From positions 1,437,501 through 1,501,500 of the forward strand of contig NZ_CP009283.1 in NCBI RefSeq assembly GCF_000758625.1: 64,000 bases of DNA, read 5' to 3'. This document shows, piece by piece, positions 25,344 through 34,585 of this stretch. Made by a program: the position numbers and the translations under genes. Source of the stretch: Paenibacillus sp. FSL R7-0273 (GTDB lineage Bacteria; Bacillota; Bacilli; Paenibacillales; Paenibacillaceae). A model generated the notes under the pieces. That model saw only the letters and a program-made list of their open reading frames with translations. It made no database searches and was not told where the DNA came from. Position 1 is the stretch's first letter. Every line of letters begins with the position of its first letter.

Positions 25344-25982
25344 TCAATTGTACTGAATACAATACTGTGAGAATTTTAATCCAAATGATGTGATATTAAC
25401 ATTTTGAACTGAATGTTCTTTTTTATCGCCTGACCACATGAAGTTTATTCGTGGAAGCTCCAAAAAGCCGAAATTCCGTAGTTTATTTACAGCTCCAACG
25501 AGTGCGTAAACATCATTTGCCGTGTTGGGTATTTTATCCAAAATAACGGGGGAATTATTTTGTGATAAGTAGGACATTACCTCAAAATCCAACAAGTTCA
25601 TTTCACTTAGTGTGTACAGGAAGTGCTTCTGTTCTTCAAAGTTTTGTTGGTCTGTTTGAGTTAGTGTAGAGAGCAAATATTTTTTGAAGTGCCTGAGCTT
25701 ATTTTCAGATATTTCACGTTCAACTTTTTCATTCAGTTCCTCAATCAGAAAAATCAACTCTTCTTGATTGAAATTACTAATATCAGGAAATTCAATTTTA
25801 AGTTGATTAACTGTTTCCGCTAATTCTTTATAGAACGATTCGAGTCGCTTAAATCGTTTCTCTTCCCTTGCACCAAAGTATAACGTGGCAAGGGAGCCTC
25901 CAATATAAGGGATGAGCTGTAAACAAGATTCGGCAACTAAGCTAGTCCATTCTTTCCCATTCAATCTTTCAGTGTTTTCCAT
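25344..25982 (-). CDS. reverse-strand moron, unknown function
   Basis: 212-aa protein read against its phage neighbours, AT-rich, with its own promoter and facing a terminator. One weak hydrophobic segment occurs near residues 18-33 (LQLIPYIGGSLATLYFG), then a charged helical region (residues 40-120) and a mixed C-terminal part that may be a winged helix. No catalytic motif. Such lysogeny-expressed genes between early and late regions often act in superinfection exclusion or defence, but nothing in the sequence proves it. Confidence 0.75.
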   Translation of the reverse strand: MENTERLNGKEWTSLVAESCLQLIPYIGGSLATLYFGAREEKRFKRLESFYKELAETVNQLKIEFPDISNFNQEELIFLIEELNEKVEREISENKLRHFKKYLLSTLTQTDQQNFEEQKHFLYTLSEMNLLDFEVMSYLSQNNSPVILDKIPNTANDVYALVGAVNKLRNFGFLELPRINFMWSGDKKEHSVQNVNITSFGLKFSQYCIQYN

Positions 25983-26007
25983 TATCTAAGATACCTCCAC
26001 AACAATA

Positions 26008-26036
26008 TTAATAGGTATAACGGTTATATTTGTAAA
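26008..26036 (-). promoter_or_regulatory. promoter of the reverse moron
   Basis: Reverse strand TTTACA, 17 bp, TATTAA, 26 bp upstream of the moron start. Independent promoter supports expression in the lysogen. Confidence 0.5.
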
Positions 26037-26073
26037 TAGGTTCCATTTATTTTGAGCAAAAGGAGGCATCCCT

Positions 26074-26568
26074 ATGGCAAAAGGTAAATATCACGATTGG
26101 CTCACGCCTGAAGGGCTGCTGAAGCTTGAGGGCTGGGCACGCGATGGGCTGATAGACGAACAGATAGCCTTAAATATGGGCGTGAAGCGTCAAACGCTGT
26201 ATGACTGGAAGAATAAGTTTCCTGACATTTCAGACGCCTTAAAAAAGGGCAAGGAGGTTGTGGACCGTGCTGTCGAGAATGCGCTACTGAAGCGGGCACT
26301 AGGTTATCAATATGATGAGGTGACCAAGGAAGCTGTGAAGCAGCAGGATGATGAGACCGGCGAATGGGTCACGGTCATAGCGGAGACCAAGCGAGTCACA
26401 AAGGAAGTCCAGGGGGACACCACGGCTCAGATCTTCTGGCTGAAGAATCGCCGGCCGGATAAGTGGCGGGACAAGCAGGAAGTGCAGCACAGCGGTAGCG
26501 TAGATGTAAACAACCCGTATGCCGATCTGACGACAGACGAGCTGAGGAAGCTGATCGACAGTGGATAA
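26074..26568 (+). CDS. terS: terminase small subunit-like protein
   Basis: 164 aa. N-terminal HTH (IDEQIALNMGVKRQTLYDWK) for packaging-site recognition, then an oligomerisation region and a C-terminal helix (FWLKNRRPDKWRDKQEV) typical of TerS. AAAAGGAGG RBS. Overlaps terL by eight bases. Confidence 0.85.
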   Translation: MAKGKYHDWLTPEGLLKLEGWARDGLIDEQIALNMGVKRQTLYDWKNKFPDISDALKKGKEVVDRAVENALLKRALGYQYDEVTKEAVKQQDDETGEWVTVIAETKRVTKEVQGDTTAQIFWLKNRRPDKWRDKQEVQHSGSVDVNNPYADLTTDELRKLIDSG

Positions 26569-27967
26569 GGCGGCAATCATCCGAGGTGCCCGCATGGAGC
26601 TGGCCCGGCGCGAGTTCTTCAGCTTCTGCCAGGTCATGGCGCCGGACTTCTACCGCGCAGAACGGCAGTATCTGGTGGAGCTGTGCGGAGAGATGCAGGA
26701 TTTCTATCAATCAGACGATGATATCCTGATCGTCAACGAGCCGCCCCGACACGGTAAGAGCCGCACCGCTTCTATGCTGGCACAATGGGTGTTTGGTCAG
26801 AACCCGCACGAGAAGGTCATGACCGGTTCCTATAACGAGACACTATCCACAACATTCTCGAAAGCCGTACGTAACGGCATAAGCACCGTAAAGGCGGATC
26901 CGAACGTGATCGTATACAGCGACATCTTCCCGCAGGTCCGAATTCAGCGCGGGGACGGGGCTATGAACCTCTGGAGCCTGGAAGGCGGCTATAACAGCTA
27001 TCTGGCTACGTCTCCTACGGGCACGGCTACCGGCTTCGGGGCCACGCTGCTGATCATCGACGACTTGATCAAGAATGCCGAGGAGGCCAGCAACGAGAAC
27101 GTGCTGGAGAAGCACTGGGAGTGGTTCACCAATACGATGCTGTCCCGCTTAGAGGAAGGCGGGAAGATTATCATCATCATGACCCGCTGGGCCACGGGAG
27201 ACCTAGCAGGGCGGGCGCTGGAGCATTTCAAGGCCGAGAAGAAGCGCGTTCGTCACCTGACTATGAAGGCCCTGCAGGATGATGACACGATGCTCTGTCC
27301 GGATGTGCTGTCCCGGGAGAGTTACGACATGAAGGTGCGGGCCATGGGCGCTGATATCGCCAGCGCCAATTATCAGCAGATTCCGATCAACATTCAGGGC
27401 AGACTGTACAAATCGTTCAAAACGTACACCGATACCCCAGGAGATGAACAAGGGCGTCCATTGTTTGAGAAAATCATATCCTATACGGACACTGCTGACC
27501 AAGGCAGTGATTTTTTATGTTCAATTGTTGCGGGCGTTTACAGGGGCGAGGGATATGTACTGGATGTGCTGTATACCAAAGACGGGATGGAGACCACGGA
27601 ACCAGCTGCGGCGGATATGTTTGTTCGGAATGCAGTGAACCTGGCCGAGATCGAATCCAACAGCGGAGGGCGCGGCTATGCACGTAATGTCGAGCGATTA
27701 ATCTGGGAGAAACATAAGACCCGCTCCGTGGTCGTCAAATGGTTTCATCAGAGTAAGAACAAAATTGCGCGAATTCTATCAAACAGTAATTTTGTGATGG
27801 AACACATTTATTATCCAGTCAACTGGCGTGATCGCTGGCCGGAGTATTACGGAGCTATGACGAGTTACCAAAAAGAAGGTAAAAATAAAAACGATGATGC
27901 CCCAGACGCAACCACTGGATTAGCTGAGATGATAGACAAAAAGACTGGCGTGTCGTTCAAGAAATAA
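26561..27967 (+). CDS. terL: terminase large subunit
   Basis: 468-aa packaging motor. ATPase domain with Walker A (EPPRHGKSR, K66) and Walker B (LLIIDDLIKNAEEA), then an RNase H-like nuclease domain (YTDTADQGSDFL, and DDAPDATTGLAEM near the C-terminus). GTG start. Cuts concatemers and fills the prohead through the portal encoded next. Confidence 0.94.
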   Translation: MDKAAIIRGARMELARREFFSFCQVMAPDFYRAERQYLVELCGEMQDFYQSDDDILIVNEPPRHGKSRTASMLAQWVFGQNPHEKVMTGSYNETLSTTFSKAVRNGISTVKADPNVIVYSDIFPQVRIQRGDGAMNLWSLEGGYNSYLATSPTGTATGFGATLLIIDDLIKNAEEASNENVLEKHWEWFTNTMLSRLEEGGKIIIIMTRWATGDLAGRALEHFKAEKKRVRHLTMKALQDDDTMLCPDVLSRESYDMKVRAMGADIASANYQQIPINIQGRLYKSFKTYTDTPGDEQGRPLFEKIISYTDTADQGSDFLCSIVAGVYRGEGYVLDVLYTKDGMETTEPAAADMFVRNAVNLAEIESNSGGRGYARNVERLIWEKHKTRSVVVKWFHQSKNKIARILSNSNFVMEHIYYPVNWRDRWPEYYGAMTSYQKEGKNKNDDAPDATTGLAEMIDKKTGVSFKK

Positions 27968-27986
27968 CAGGGAAGGAGGTAAAACG

Positions 27987-29438
27987 ATGGAGACCTTACA
28001 GGAGATTCTGGAGAACCTGGACGCTAACGCGCCCATGACGCTCGAGGAAATCATTCAGGCTGAAGTCAGTGACTGGGAGCGCTCCGAGGAACGGAAGTGG
28101 ATGATTACTGGTAAGCGATACTACCGGATCAAAAATGATATCCTGGAGCAGCGCCGGAAGACCATTGATGGCGATGGCCGGCTGGTGACTGCAGACAATT
28201 TGGCCGATAACCGGATCCCTCATGGTTTTTTGCGCAAGCTGGTAGATCAGAAAGCAGGATACTTACTCTCCAAGCCGTTTCTGCCGAAGACGGAGCAGAC
28301 GGCTTATCAGGATGAGCTGGAATCGTTCTTTGGTGACGGCTTCAAGCGGCTTTTCAAGAATGTGGGCAAGGATGCCGTTAACTGCGGCAAAGCTTGGCTG
28401 CATCCGTATTATACTGAGACCGGCAAGCTGGCCTTTATGCGGCTGAATCCGGAAGAGTGCTTGCCGATCTGGAAGGATGCCGCACATACTGAACTGTCCG
28501 CTTTTATTCGGACCTATGAGATTGAGGGGTATGTGGCCAAACGGAAGCAGACAGTGAAGCGCGTAGAGTGGTGGGACGTGGACGGCGTCCGGATTTTTGA
28601 GGAAGACACCGGCAAGCTCAGGCTGCTGGAGAAGCGGAATCACCTTGCTGTCGTCCAGGGTAACGCTGAAAATCCGCTGAACTGGGAGCGTATCCCGTTT
28701 GTCTGCTTCAAGTACAATTCCGAGGAGCAGCCGCTAATTGAGCTGATCAAAAGGCAAGTCGATGACTATGACAAGCAGAAGTCGGCCAACAGTAACAACC
28801 TGGAGGACCTGCCGAATAGTATTTACGTAGTCAAGAACTACAGCGGTCAGGGTGGCGGGGAGTTTCGCGAGAATATTGCCCGTTTCCGGGTGGCCTTTGT
28901 AGACGGTGACGGCGGAGTGGATACCATCAGCCTGGATCTGGATACGGAAGCTTATAAGAACCACATGGAAATGACCCGCAAGGATATATTCGAGTTTGGG
29001 CGTGGGGTCGATACCCAGTCCGACAAGTTTGCCAGTGCCCCCTCTGGCGTGGCTCTCCGCTCCTTGTATCAGGATTTGGATCTGGACTGCAACGACTTGG
29101 AAAGTGAGCTGCAGGCCGGGCTGCAGCAGCTGCTTTGGTTTATTGACACTCATCTGGCCGCTGCAACCGGTAAGGATTATTCTGAGGAGCCGGTGACCTT
29201 TATCTTTAACCGGGATGTTTTGATTAATGAGTCCGAGGCGATTACCGATGCCAGTAACAGCACCGGTGTCATATCCAGGGAGACAATCGTGGCTAACCAT
29301 CCATGGGTAACGGATACCAAGGAGGAGCTGCGACGGATTGAAGCGGAGGAGCAGGCAACTCTGGACAAGATGGACGATTACGGGCTGTCTGCTAAACCGG
29401 GAGGTGAGGGCAATGCTAAGCCAGCAGCCCCAGATTAA
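27987..29438 (+). CDS. portal protein, SPP1 gp6-like
   Basis: 483 aa, the usual length of this family. Conserved parts include IPHGFLRKLVDQKAGYLLSK near residue 75 and IPFVCFKYNSEEQPLIE in the middle. Dodecameric channel for DNA packaging at one head vertex. GGAAGGAGG RBS. Confidence 0.92.
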   Translation: METLQEILENLDANAPMTLEEIIQAEVSDWERSEERKWMITGKRYYRIKNDILEQRRKTIDGDGRLVTADNLADNRIPHGFLRKLVDQKAGYLLSKPFLPKTEQTAYQDELESFFGDGFKRLFKNVGKDAVNCGKAWLHPYYTETGKLAFMRLNPEECLPIWKDAAHTELSAFIRTYEIEGYVAKRKQTVKRVEWWDVDGVRIFEEDTGKLRLLEKRNHLAVVQGNAENPLNWERIPFVCFKYNSEEQPLIELIKRQVDDYDKQKSANSNNLEDLPNSIYVVKNYSGQGGGEFRENIARFRVAFVDGDGGVDTISLDLDTEAYKNHMEMTRKDIFEFGRGVDTQSDKFASAPSGVALRSLYQDLDLDCNDLESELQAGLQQLLWFIDTHLAAATGKDYSEEPVTFIFNRDVLINESEAITDASNSTGVISRETIVANHPWVTDTKEELRRIEAEEQATLDKMDDYGLSAKPGGEGNAKPAAPD

Positions 29439-29450
29439 GGTTGATGACGA

Positions 29451-31256
29451 ATGAAGTCAGCCGCTTATTGGTCCGGCCGGATGGAGCAGCTCAACGAATC
29501 CCTAATCAATAAGGGGGTTCCCTTTACGAAGTCCATGCAGAAGGAATACCGGAAAGCCCAAATCGCTATTCAGACAGATGTGAACAACTTTTACCAGCGC
29601 TTCGCGGACAATAACGGCCTGGTCAGCTTGTCCGAAGCAAAGCGGGTCTTGAAGGCTGGGGAACTGAAGGAATTCAGGTGGACTGTCGATGACTATATCG
29701 CCCGCGGCAAGGAGAACGCCATCGACCAGCGCTGGATGAAGGAACTGGAGAATGCCAGCATCCGTGTGCGTGTGACTCGGCTGGAGAGCATTCAGCTGCA
29801 GATGAAGCAGCATGTTGAGGAGCTGTCAGCGAAACGCCTGGCCGGCACCACGGAGCTACTGGGCAACGTCTACAAGGATGGATACTATCACACGATATTT
29901 GAGCTGGAAAAGGGGGCAGGCATTGGTGCTTCCTTCGCCAAAATCGATAAAAGGGAGTTGGAAGCCATCCTATCCGCTCCCTGGGCAGCAGACGGCAGCA
30001 ACTTCAGCAGCCGGATTTGGACGGATCGGGTTCGGCTGAACGGCGAGCTGCGCAACATCTTCACACAAGGGCTGATCAGTGGGAAGACCTCCAAGCAGAT
30101 GATATTGCAACTGCAGGATAGGCTGGGCGTATCGTACCGGGTTGCGGAGCGGCTCATCCTGACGGAGTCAGCTTTTTTTGCTGGACAGTCTCGCTTGGCG
30201 GGGTATAAGGAGCTGGGAGTCGAGGAATATAGATTCACGGCCACTCTGGATAAACGGACATCAGAAAAATGCCGGGATATGGACGGAAAAGTATTCGCTG
30301 TAACGGATGCTATCGTATATGTTAACTACCCACCGCTACATGCCTATTGCCGTTCCACGACCATCCCGCACTATGAGGACAACATCAAGGAGCGGGCGGC
30401 CCGGGACGATGACGGCAAGACCTATAAGGTGCCGGAGGATATCACCTATCCAGAGTGGGAAAAGAAGTATGCTCCTGAAGCAGCAGAACCGGTTTTGGCA
30501 GAAGCGCCGGCCCGGAAGCAGCCGGAAACACCGCTGACCACAATTGAGATTCCCGGGTCTGCTGATAAAGGTGTGGGCATTCCGCAGCAACAGTCCCTTT
30601 CACTACCAACGATGGATGAGTTTGAGGCATCCGTAGAGGAGCCGCGTCGTGGCTTGGTCAACCGGAGGTACAATCCCCGGGCCAGTTATTTTGCTGACTT
30701 GCCGAATATCCCAGATGACGTGCTGGACAAGGTAGCTGATGTAAACCGGGAGGTTGCCCGAAGCGGGTACAAGGAGAGTAAAGAAATTCTTGTTGCGCTG
30801 GATATGAACAGCGGTGACGAGCTGATTCGGCTATCCGGTTCGGTTAACAAAGTAGCCTTTACTCAGGAAATGCATCAGAAGCTGATAGCAGCACCGCCGC
30901 GGTCTGTCATCTTAACGCATAACCATCCCCGGGGCACGAGGGTAAATGTAAAGGACTCTCTGAACCTGGGAGATTACTTATCCATTCAGGCTGTTGTGGC
31001 TGCAGGTCATAATGGCGGAGTCAGTTTCGTTTATGCTGCGGAATCGGCCGCTGATGGTGTGGCGCTTCGCAGTGTACTACCGGGCATCTTCAAAGAGGTC
31101 AATGCCTTGTTACAAAAGGATAAAAAGTATGCTACAATGTCAAAAACAGCACAAGCAGAGTACTTTGATTACCAGGTACTGCTAAGACTCGTAAAAGAAA
31201 TGGGGTGGGGGTATGAGGAAGACTTCACAGCAACAAAGACTGATCCACGAATATGA
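29451..31256 (+). CDS. MuF/SPP1 gp7-like minor head protein with HNHP C-terminal domain
   Basis: 601 aa. The head morphogenesis (MuF) module covers about residues 190-320 (LTESAFFAGQSRLAGYKELG, HAYCRSTTIPH). A Pro/Glu-rich linker (about 335-390) leads to an extra C-terminal domain with H490-N-H492-P and D502 plus a later AAGHNGGVSFVY strand, resembling a JAMM/RadC-type metal site. MuF fusions with C-terminal effector domains are a known class of phage polymorphic toxins. Whether this domain is an effector or a maturation protease is open. A 53-aa gene overlaps its end. Confidence 0.85.
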   Translation: MKSAAYWSGRMEQLNESLINKGVPFTKSMQKEYRKAQIAIQTDVNNFYQRFADNNGLVSLSEAKRVLKAGELKEFRWTVDDYIARGKENAIDQRWMKELENASIRVRVTRLESIQLQMKQHVEELSAKRLAGTTELLGNVYKDGYYHTIFELEKGAGIGASFAKIDKRELEAILSAPWAADGSNFSSRIWTDRVRLNGELRNIFTQGLISGKTSKQMILQLQDRLGVSYRVAERLILTESAFFAGQSRLAGYKELGVEEYRFTATLDKRTSEKCRDMDGKVFAVTDAIVYVNYPPLHAYCRSTTIPHYEDNIKERAARDDDGKTYKVPEDITYPEWEKKYAPEAAEPVLAEAPARKQPETPLTTIEIPGSADKGVGIPQQQSLSLPTMDEFEASVEEPRRGLVNRRYNPRASYFADLPNIPDDVLDKVADVNREVARSGYKESKEILVALDMNSGDELIRLSGSVNKVAFTQEMHQKLIAAPPRSVILTHNHPRGTRVNVKDSLNLGDYLSIQAVVAAGHNGGVSFVYAAESAADGVALRSVLPGIFKEVNALLQKDKKYATMSKTAQAEYFDYQVLLRLVKEMGWGYEEDFTATKTDPRI

Positions 31257-31374
31257 TGATGTACCGCTAAGTCCGGATTTCAGCAAGAAAGGCGACGAAT
31301 TTATTGATCATTTGATGAAACAGATCCCGCCACTGCCCGATCACCTGAAAGAAAAAATAAAAGATCAATCGTAA
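31213..31374 (+). CDS. 53-aa protein overlapping the MuF gene end
   Basis: ATG at 31213 after a purine-rich GGGGTGGGGGT, 44-base overlap with the MuF gene in another frame. The product ends in an acidic/basic helix (LPDHLKEKIKDQS) and contains DDVPLSPDFSKKGDEFIDHL. Placed exactly where an immunity or chaperone gene for the MuF C-terminal domain would be, and closed by its own terminator. Function unproven. Confidence 0.6.
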   Translation: MRKTSQQQRLIHEYDDVPLSPDFSKKGDEFIDHLMKQIPPLPDHLKEKIKDQS

Positions 31375-31375
31375 A

Positions 31376-31405
31376 AGCACTCTCCAATATGCGAGGGTGC
31401 TTTTT
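31376..31405 (+). terminator. terminator between MuF unit and scaffold
   Basis: AGCACTCTC pairs with GAGGGTGCT (one G-T pair), then five T. Confidence 0.75.
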
Positions 31406-31516
31406 ATGTTGGGCCGCGGATGAGACTACCGCGGCCTATTTGCTCATGGGCCGGAGCATAACGGACCACTCCCGAGCTGGAGAGCAGCTATAAAAATCAA
31501 TGGAGGCGAATTATAG

Positions 31517-32143
31517 ATGGATTGGTTAAAAGAGCTTTTGAAGAAGTTGGGCATTGCGGATACCGAGGTCGAAAAAATTGATGCTGAGGTGCGTAAGACA
31601 CTGCCGCTACACTTTGTACCGAAAAGTCAGTATAACGATGTGTCCGAAGCTAAGAAACAGGCTGAGAAAGACCGTGACAAGGTAGCTGGCCAACTGGAGG
31701 ACCTGAAGAAGTCTGCAGGAGACAATGAGACGCTAAAGGCGGAGATCACCAAGCTGCAGGATGAAAACAAGACGGCCAAAACGGATTATGAAGCCAAGGT
31801 GAAGGATTTGCAGCTGACCACGGCTCTCAAGCTTGCGCTGGCCGGTGAGGCACATGATCCGGATATCGTTGCCGGGCTCCTGGATAAATCGAAAATTGAG
31901 TTGGACGACAGTGGCGCTGTGAAGGGCGGGCTGGAAGACCAGGTGAAGGCCCTGCGCGAGAGCAAGGGCTTTTTGTTTGCCGAGAAACAGGAGGCCAAGG
32001 GGCCGACCTTCAAAGGCTTCAAGTCGCCCGATGGTAAGGACCAATCGAAAGGTGAAGGCGGGGCCAGTGTCGCCGCAGACTTCGCCAAGGCGGCCAACGA
32101 TTCCGGGAAAGCGCCGGCTGCCGCTAATAACCCATGGGCTTAA
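31517..32143 (+). CDS. scaffold protein, phage GP20-like
   Basis: 208 aa. A long coiled coil (residues 45-105) is followed by a charged, Gly/Ala-rich tail, as expected for an internal head scaffold. GGAGGCGAATT RBS. Directly before the capsid genes. The conserved family opening is seen in MDWLKELLKKLGIAD. Confidence 0.85.
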   Translation: MDWLKELLKKLGIADTEVEKIDAEVRKTLPLHFVPKSQYNDVSEAKKQAEKDRDKVAGQLEDLKKSAGDNETLKAEITKLQDENKTAKTDYEAKVKDLQLTTALKLALAGEAHDPDIVAGLLDKSKIELDDSGAVKGGLEDQVKALRESKGFLFAEKQEAKGPTFKGFKSPDGKDQSKGEGGASVAADFAKAANDSGKAPAAANNPWA

Positions 32144-32163
32144 ATCAGAGAGGAGATTAACAA

Positions 32164-32496
32164 ATGCCATATATCAAAGATTACGGGAAGGCCGAAAACA
32201 TCAACTTTTTGGCCAGCTCCAAGTACGTCAGCTACACCTATCAGATTAGTGATGAGGATGTAACTGCCAATGAGCAGGGCCGGAAAATTGTTAAGGCGGG
32301 CACACCTTATCCAGCAAATGATGCTACAGCCATCGGTATTGTATTTACCGACACAGATGTAACACAAGGCCCGCAGCCAGGTGCCGTGCTGGTGGATGCC
32401 TGGATTTTGGAAGCTCGTTTGCCGGTGGCTTTGGCTGCAGCTGCCAAGACGTCCCTGGCGGCTAAGTCGGATATCAAATTTAAACAAAACGTGTAA
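32164..32496 (+). CDS. putative head decoration protein
   Basis: 110 aa, beta-rich, starting MPYIKDYGKAENINFLASSK. Position between scaffold and major capsid gene is that of capsid-stabilising or decoration proteins. GAGGAGATT RBS. Confidence 0.65.
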   Translation: MPYIKDYGKAENINFLASSKYVSYTYQISDEDVTANEQGRKIVKAGTPYPANDATAIGIVFTDTDVTQGPQPGAVLVDAWILEARLPVALAAAAKTSLAAKSDIKFKQNV

Positions 32497-32518
32497 GCGC
32501 GGAAGGAGATTATAAATC

Positions 32519-33538
32519 ATGCCAAGTGTATTGGATCTTTTTAGCCAGCCCGAAATTCTGAACTATCTGGGCAACCGTCAGTACCCGGCTTTGCTGGGTG
32601 AAACCCTGTTCCCTGAGGTCAAGCGGGATTCGTTGGAATTCGACCAGATCAAAGGGGCGGGTATGGTTCCCGTCATTGCCAGTGTTCATGCTTTTGATAC
32701 CGAAGCGGAGATTGATAGCCGTGAAGGTTCAAAGCAAGCGATGGAGCTGGCGCTGATTAAGCGGAAACGTCAAATGAAGGAGAAGGACATTATCGCTTTG
32801 GAGAACCCGCGGACCCCTGCAGAACAGCAGTACCTGATGAAGCAGGTATACAACGATGTGGACGCTCTGACGGCAGGTGTTCGTGCCCGAGTGGAGCTTA
32901 TGCGAATGGAGGCGGCCTCAAATGGTACGGTGACGCTGAATGAGAATGGGCTGAACCTGACTCTGGATTACAAGGTTCCGGCTAATCACAAACAAGTCCT
33001 CTCCGGATCTGATTTGTGGTCTGATCCCGACAGTGATCCAATCACGCAATTGATGGACTGGTACGCTTCCATGGGAACGAAACCAAAGCGCGCTTTGACT
33101 TCTGCCGCTGCCCTGGCTGGGTTGCTGCGGAATCCGAAAGTAATTGGAGCGCTGTTCGGCAATAATTCCGCGCGGGTAGCTACGCGCACCGATCTGAACG
33201 CCTTCATGACCCAGCTTGAGCTTCCTACCATTGCGACATATGAAGAGGTCTACCGCAAACAGAAGGCCGACGGTACCTATGAGCAGCTGCGCTACTTCCC
33301 GCAGAACAAATTCGTGATGCTGCCGGCCGACCCGCTGGGTGAAACGATTTATGGTCCGACAGCGGAGGAAATCCGTCTGGCCCGTAACCCGCAGATCGAC
33401 ACATCCAAGGTCGGTAATGTGCTGGCTATGGTATATGAGGAAGGCAAGGATCCGGTTAGCACCTGGACTAAGGCAGTAGCTACCGCGCTCCCGTCGTTTC
33501 CAGCAGCTGATGAAGTGTTCCAGGCTACTGTACTGTAA
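32519..33538 (+). CDS. major capsid protein E family
   Basis: 339 aa with the capsid E pattern: N-terminal LGETLFPEVKRDSLEFDQIKG-type segment, central helix-rich region and a C-terminal domain ending in FPAADEVFQATVL. No cleavable delta domain is obvious, consistent with a separate scaffold. GGAAGGAGATT RBS. Confidence 0.92.
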   Translation: MPSVLDLFSQPEILNYLGNRQYPALLGETLFPEVKRDSLEFDQIKGAGMVPVIASVHAFDTEAEIDSREGSKQAMELALIKRKRQMKEKDIIALENPRTPAEQQYLMKQVYNDVDALTAGVRARVELMRMEAASNGTVTLNENGLNLTLDYKVPANHKQVLSGSDLWSDPDSDPITQLMDWYASMGTKPKRALTSAAALAGLLRNPKVIGALFGNNSARVATRTDLNAFMTQLELPTIATYEEVYRKQKADGTYEQLRYFPQNKFVMLPADPLGETIYGPTAEEIRLARNPQIDTSKVGNVLAMVYEEGKDPVSTWTKAVATALPSFPAADEVFQATVL

Positions 33539-33575
33539 TTAACGGGCGGTCCGCCGCCCTCAAGGAGGAATTAGC

Positions 33576-33857
33576 GTGAAAGTGGAAGTCAAGGAAATAC
33601 CGATTCGGCATAATGGCCAGCTGTACCAACAGGGGGAGTCCTTCAGCGTGTCAGAGAAGGAGTTTGCCCGGTTGGAGCAGTATGTCACTTTCCTGGAAGA
33701 TGAAGCGCCTGCAGCGATACTGGTAACTGAGATGAAGCTGCCGGAGCTGAAAGTCTATGCCAAAGAACACGGCATCGACCTGGGCGAAGCGACCAAACGG
33801 GAGGATGTGCTGGCCGTAATCCTGAAAGCGGGTGAGGCCGATGGAGGAGCATCTTAA
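33576..33857 (+). CDS. YqbF-like protein with HeH/LEM-type motif
   Basis: 93 aa. N-terminal beta segment, C-terminal helix-extended-helix (TEMKLPELKVYAKEHGIDLG). Matches the skin-element gene YqbF in position and shape. GTG start after AAGGAGG. Confidence 0.75.
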   Translation: MKVEVKEIPIRHNGQLYQQGESFSVSEKEFARLEQYVTFLEDEAPAAILVTEMKLPELKVYAKEHGIDLGEATKREDVLAVILKAGEADGGAS

Positions 33858-34209
33858 ATATCTGCCGAAGCTCAAGGTGCTGCTGGGCATCCCGCTTGAG
33901 AGCGTGACGAAGGATTTCCAGCTGATCTTCGCTCTGGAGTCCATCGTCCAGGCGATCAAGACCTTTTGCAATATTACTTCTATCCCGCGTGAGCTGGACA
34001 CGGTGGTGCTGCAGATCGCGGAGGACTTCTACCGGGCCAAGTATGCGACAGAGTTCGAGCAGACCGCGCCGACCGTCACCAGTATTAAGCGCGGAGATGT
34101 GACAACAACGTTCGGCGGGAGCAAAGCAGTAGTTACCGTCGGCTCTGGTGCAGCTTTTGTACGAAACTATGAGGCGCAGCTGATCGCATTCCGTAGGATG
34201 AGGTGGTAA
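33841..34209 (+). CDS. head-tail connector, YqbG-like
   Basis: 122 aa, helical N-terminus (ESIVQAIKTFCNITSIP) followed by a beta hairpin region, the adaptor fold that docks below the portal. ATG at 33841 overlaps the previous gene by 17 bases; the frame is open to a GTG at 33832. Confidence 0.8.
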   Translation: MEEHLKYLPKLKVLLGIPLESVTKDFQLIFALESIVQAIKTFCNITSIPRELDTVVLQIAEDFYRAKYATEFEQTAPTVTSIKRGDVTTTFGGSKAVVTVGSGAAFVRNYEAQLIAFRRMRW

Positions 34210-34210
34210 T

Positions 34211-34585
34211 ATGCCGAGCTTCGGTAATATCCCTGCAGAGCGGGCCGCGCTGGAAAGTACCTATGAGGGACTGGCGACCGTCATGGAGCAGCGGGATGTC
34301 AAAGACCCGGTAACCGGTAAGACGCGGCAGCAGCCGGTTGTTGTGCTGGCTGACGAGCCCTGTGCGCTGTCTCAATCGTCTCTGCTCGCGGCGACACAGA
34401 CCGTAGCAGCCAATCAGATTAGTTATGACGCTAAGCTATTTATTTCTCCGGATGTGCTTATACAACCCGGTAGCCGGATTACGGTGACGCAGAACGGGAT
34501 GGTCTTCCAAGGCGAGCAGGCAGGGCAGCCGTTCCGCTACGCTACCCATCAGGAGATTAAGCTGCGGGAAGTGAAGAACGCATGA
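34211..34585 (+). CDS. head closure protein, YqbH-like
   Basis: 124 aa, mostly beta. Third of the head-completion genes in skin/PBSX order. Start two bases after the previous stop; overlaps the next by four. Confidence 0.75.
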   Translation: MPSFGNIPAERAALESTYEGLATVMEQRDVKDPVTGKTRQQPVVVLADEPCALSQSSLLAATQTVAANQISYDAKLFISPDVLIQPGSRITVTQNGMVFQGEQAGQPFRYATHQEIKLREVKNA

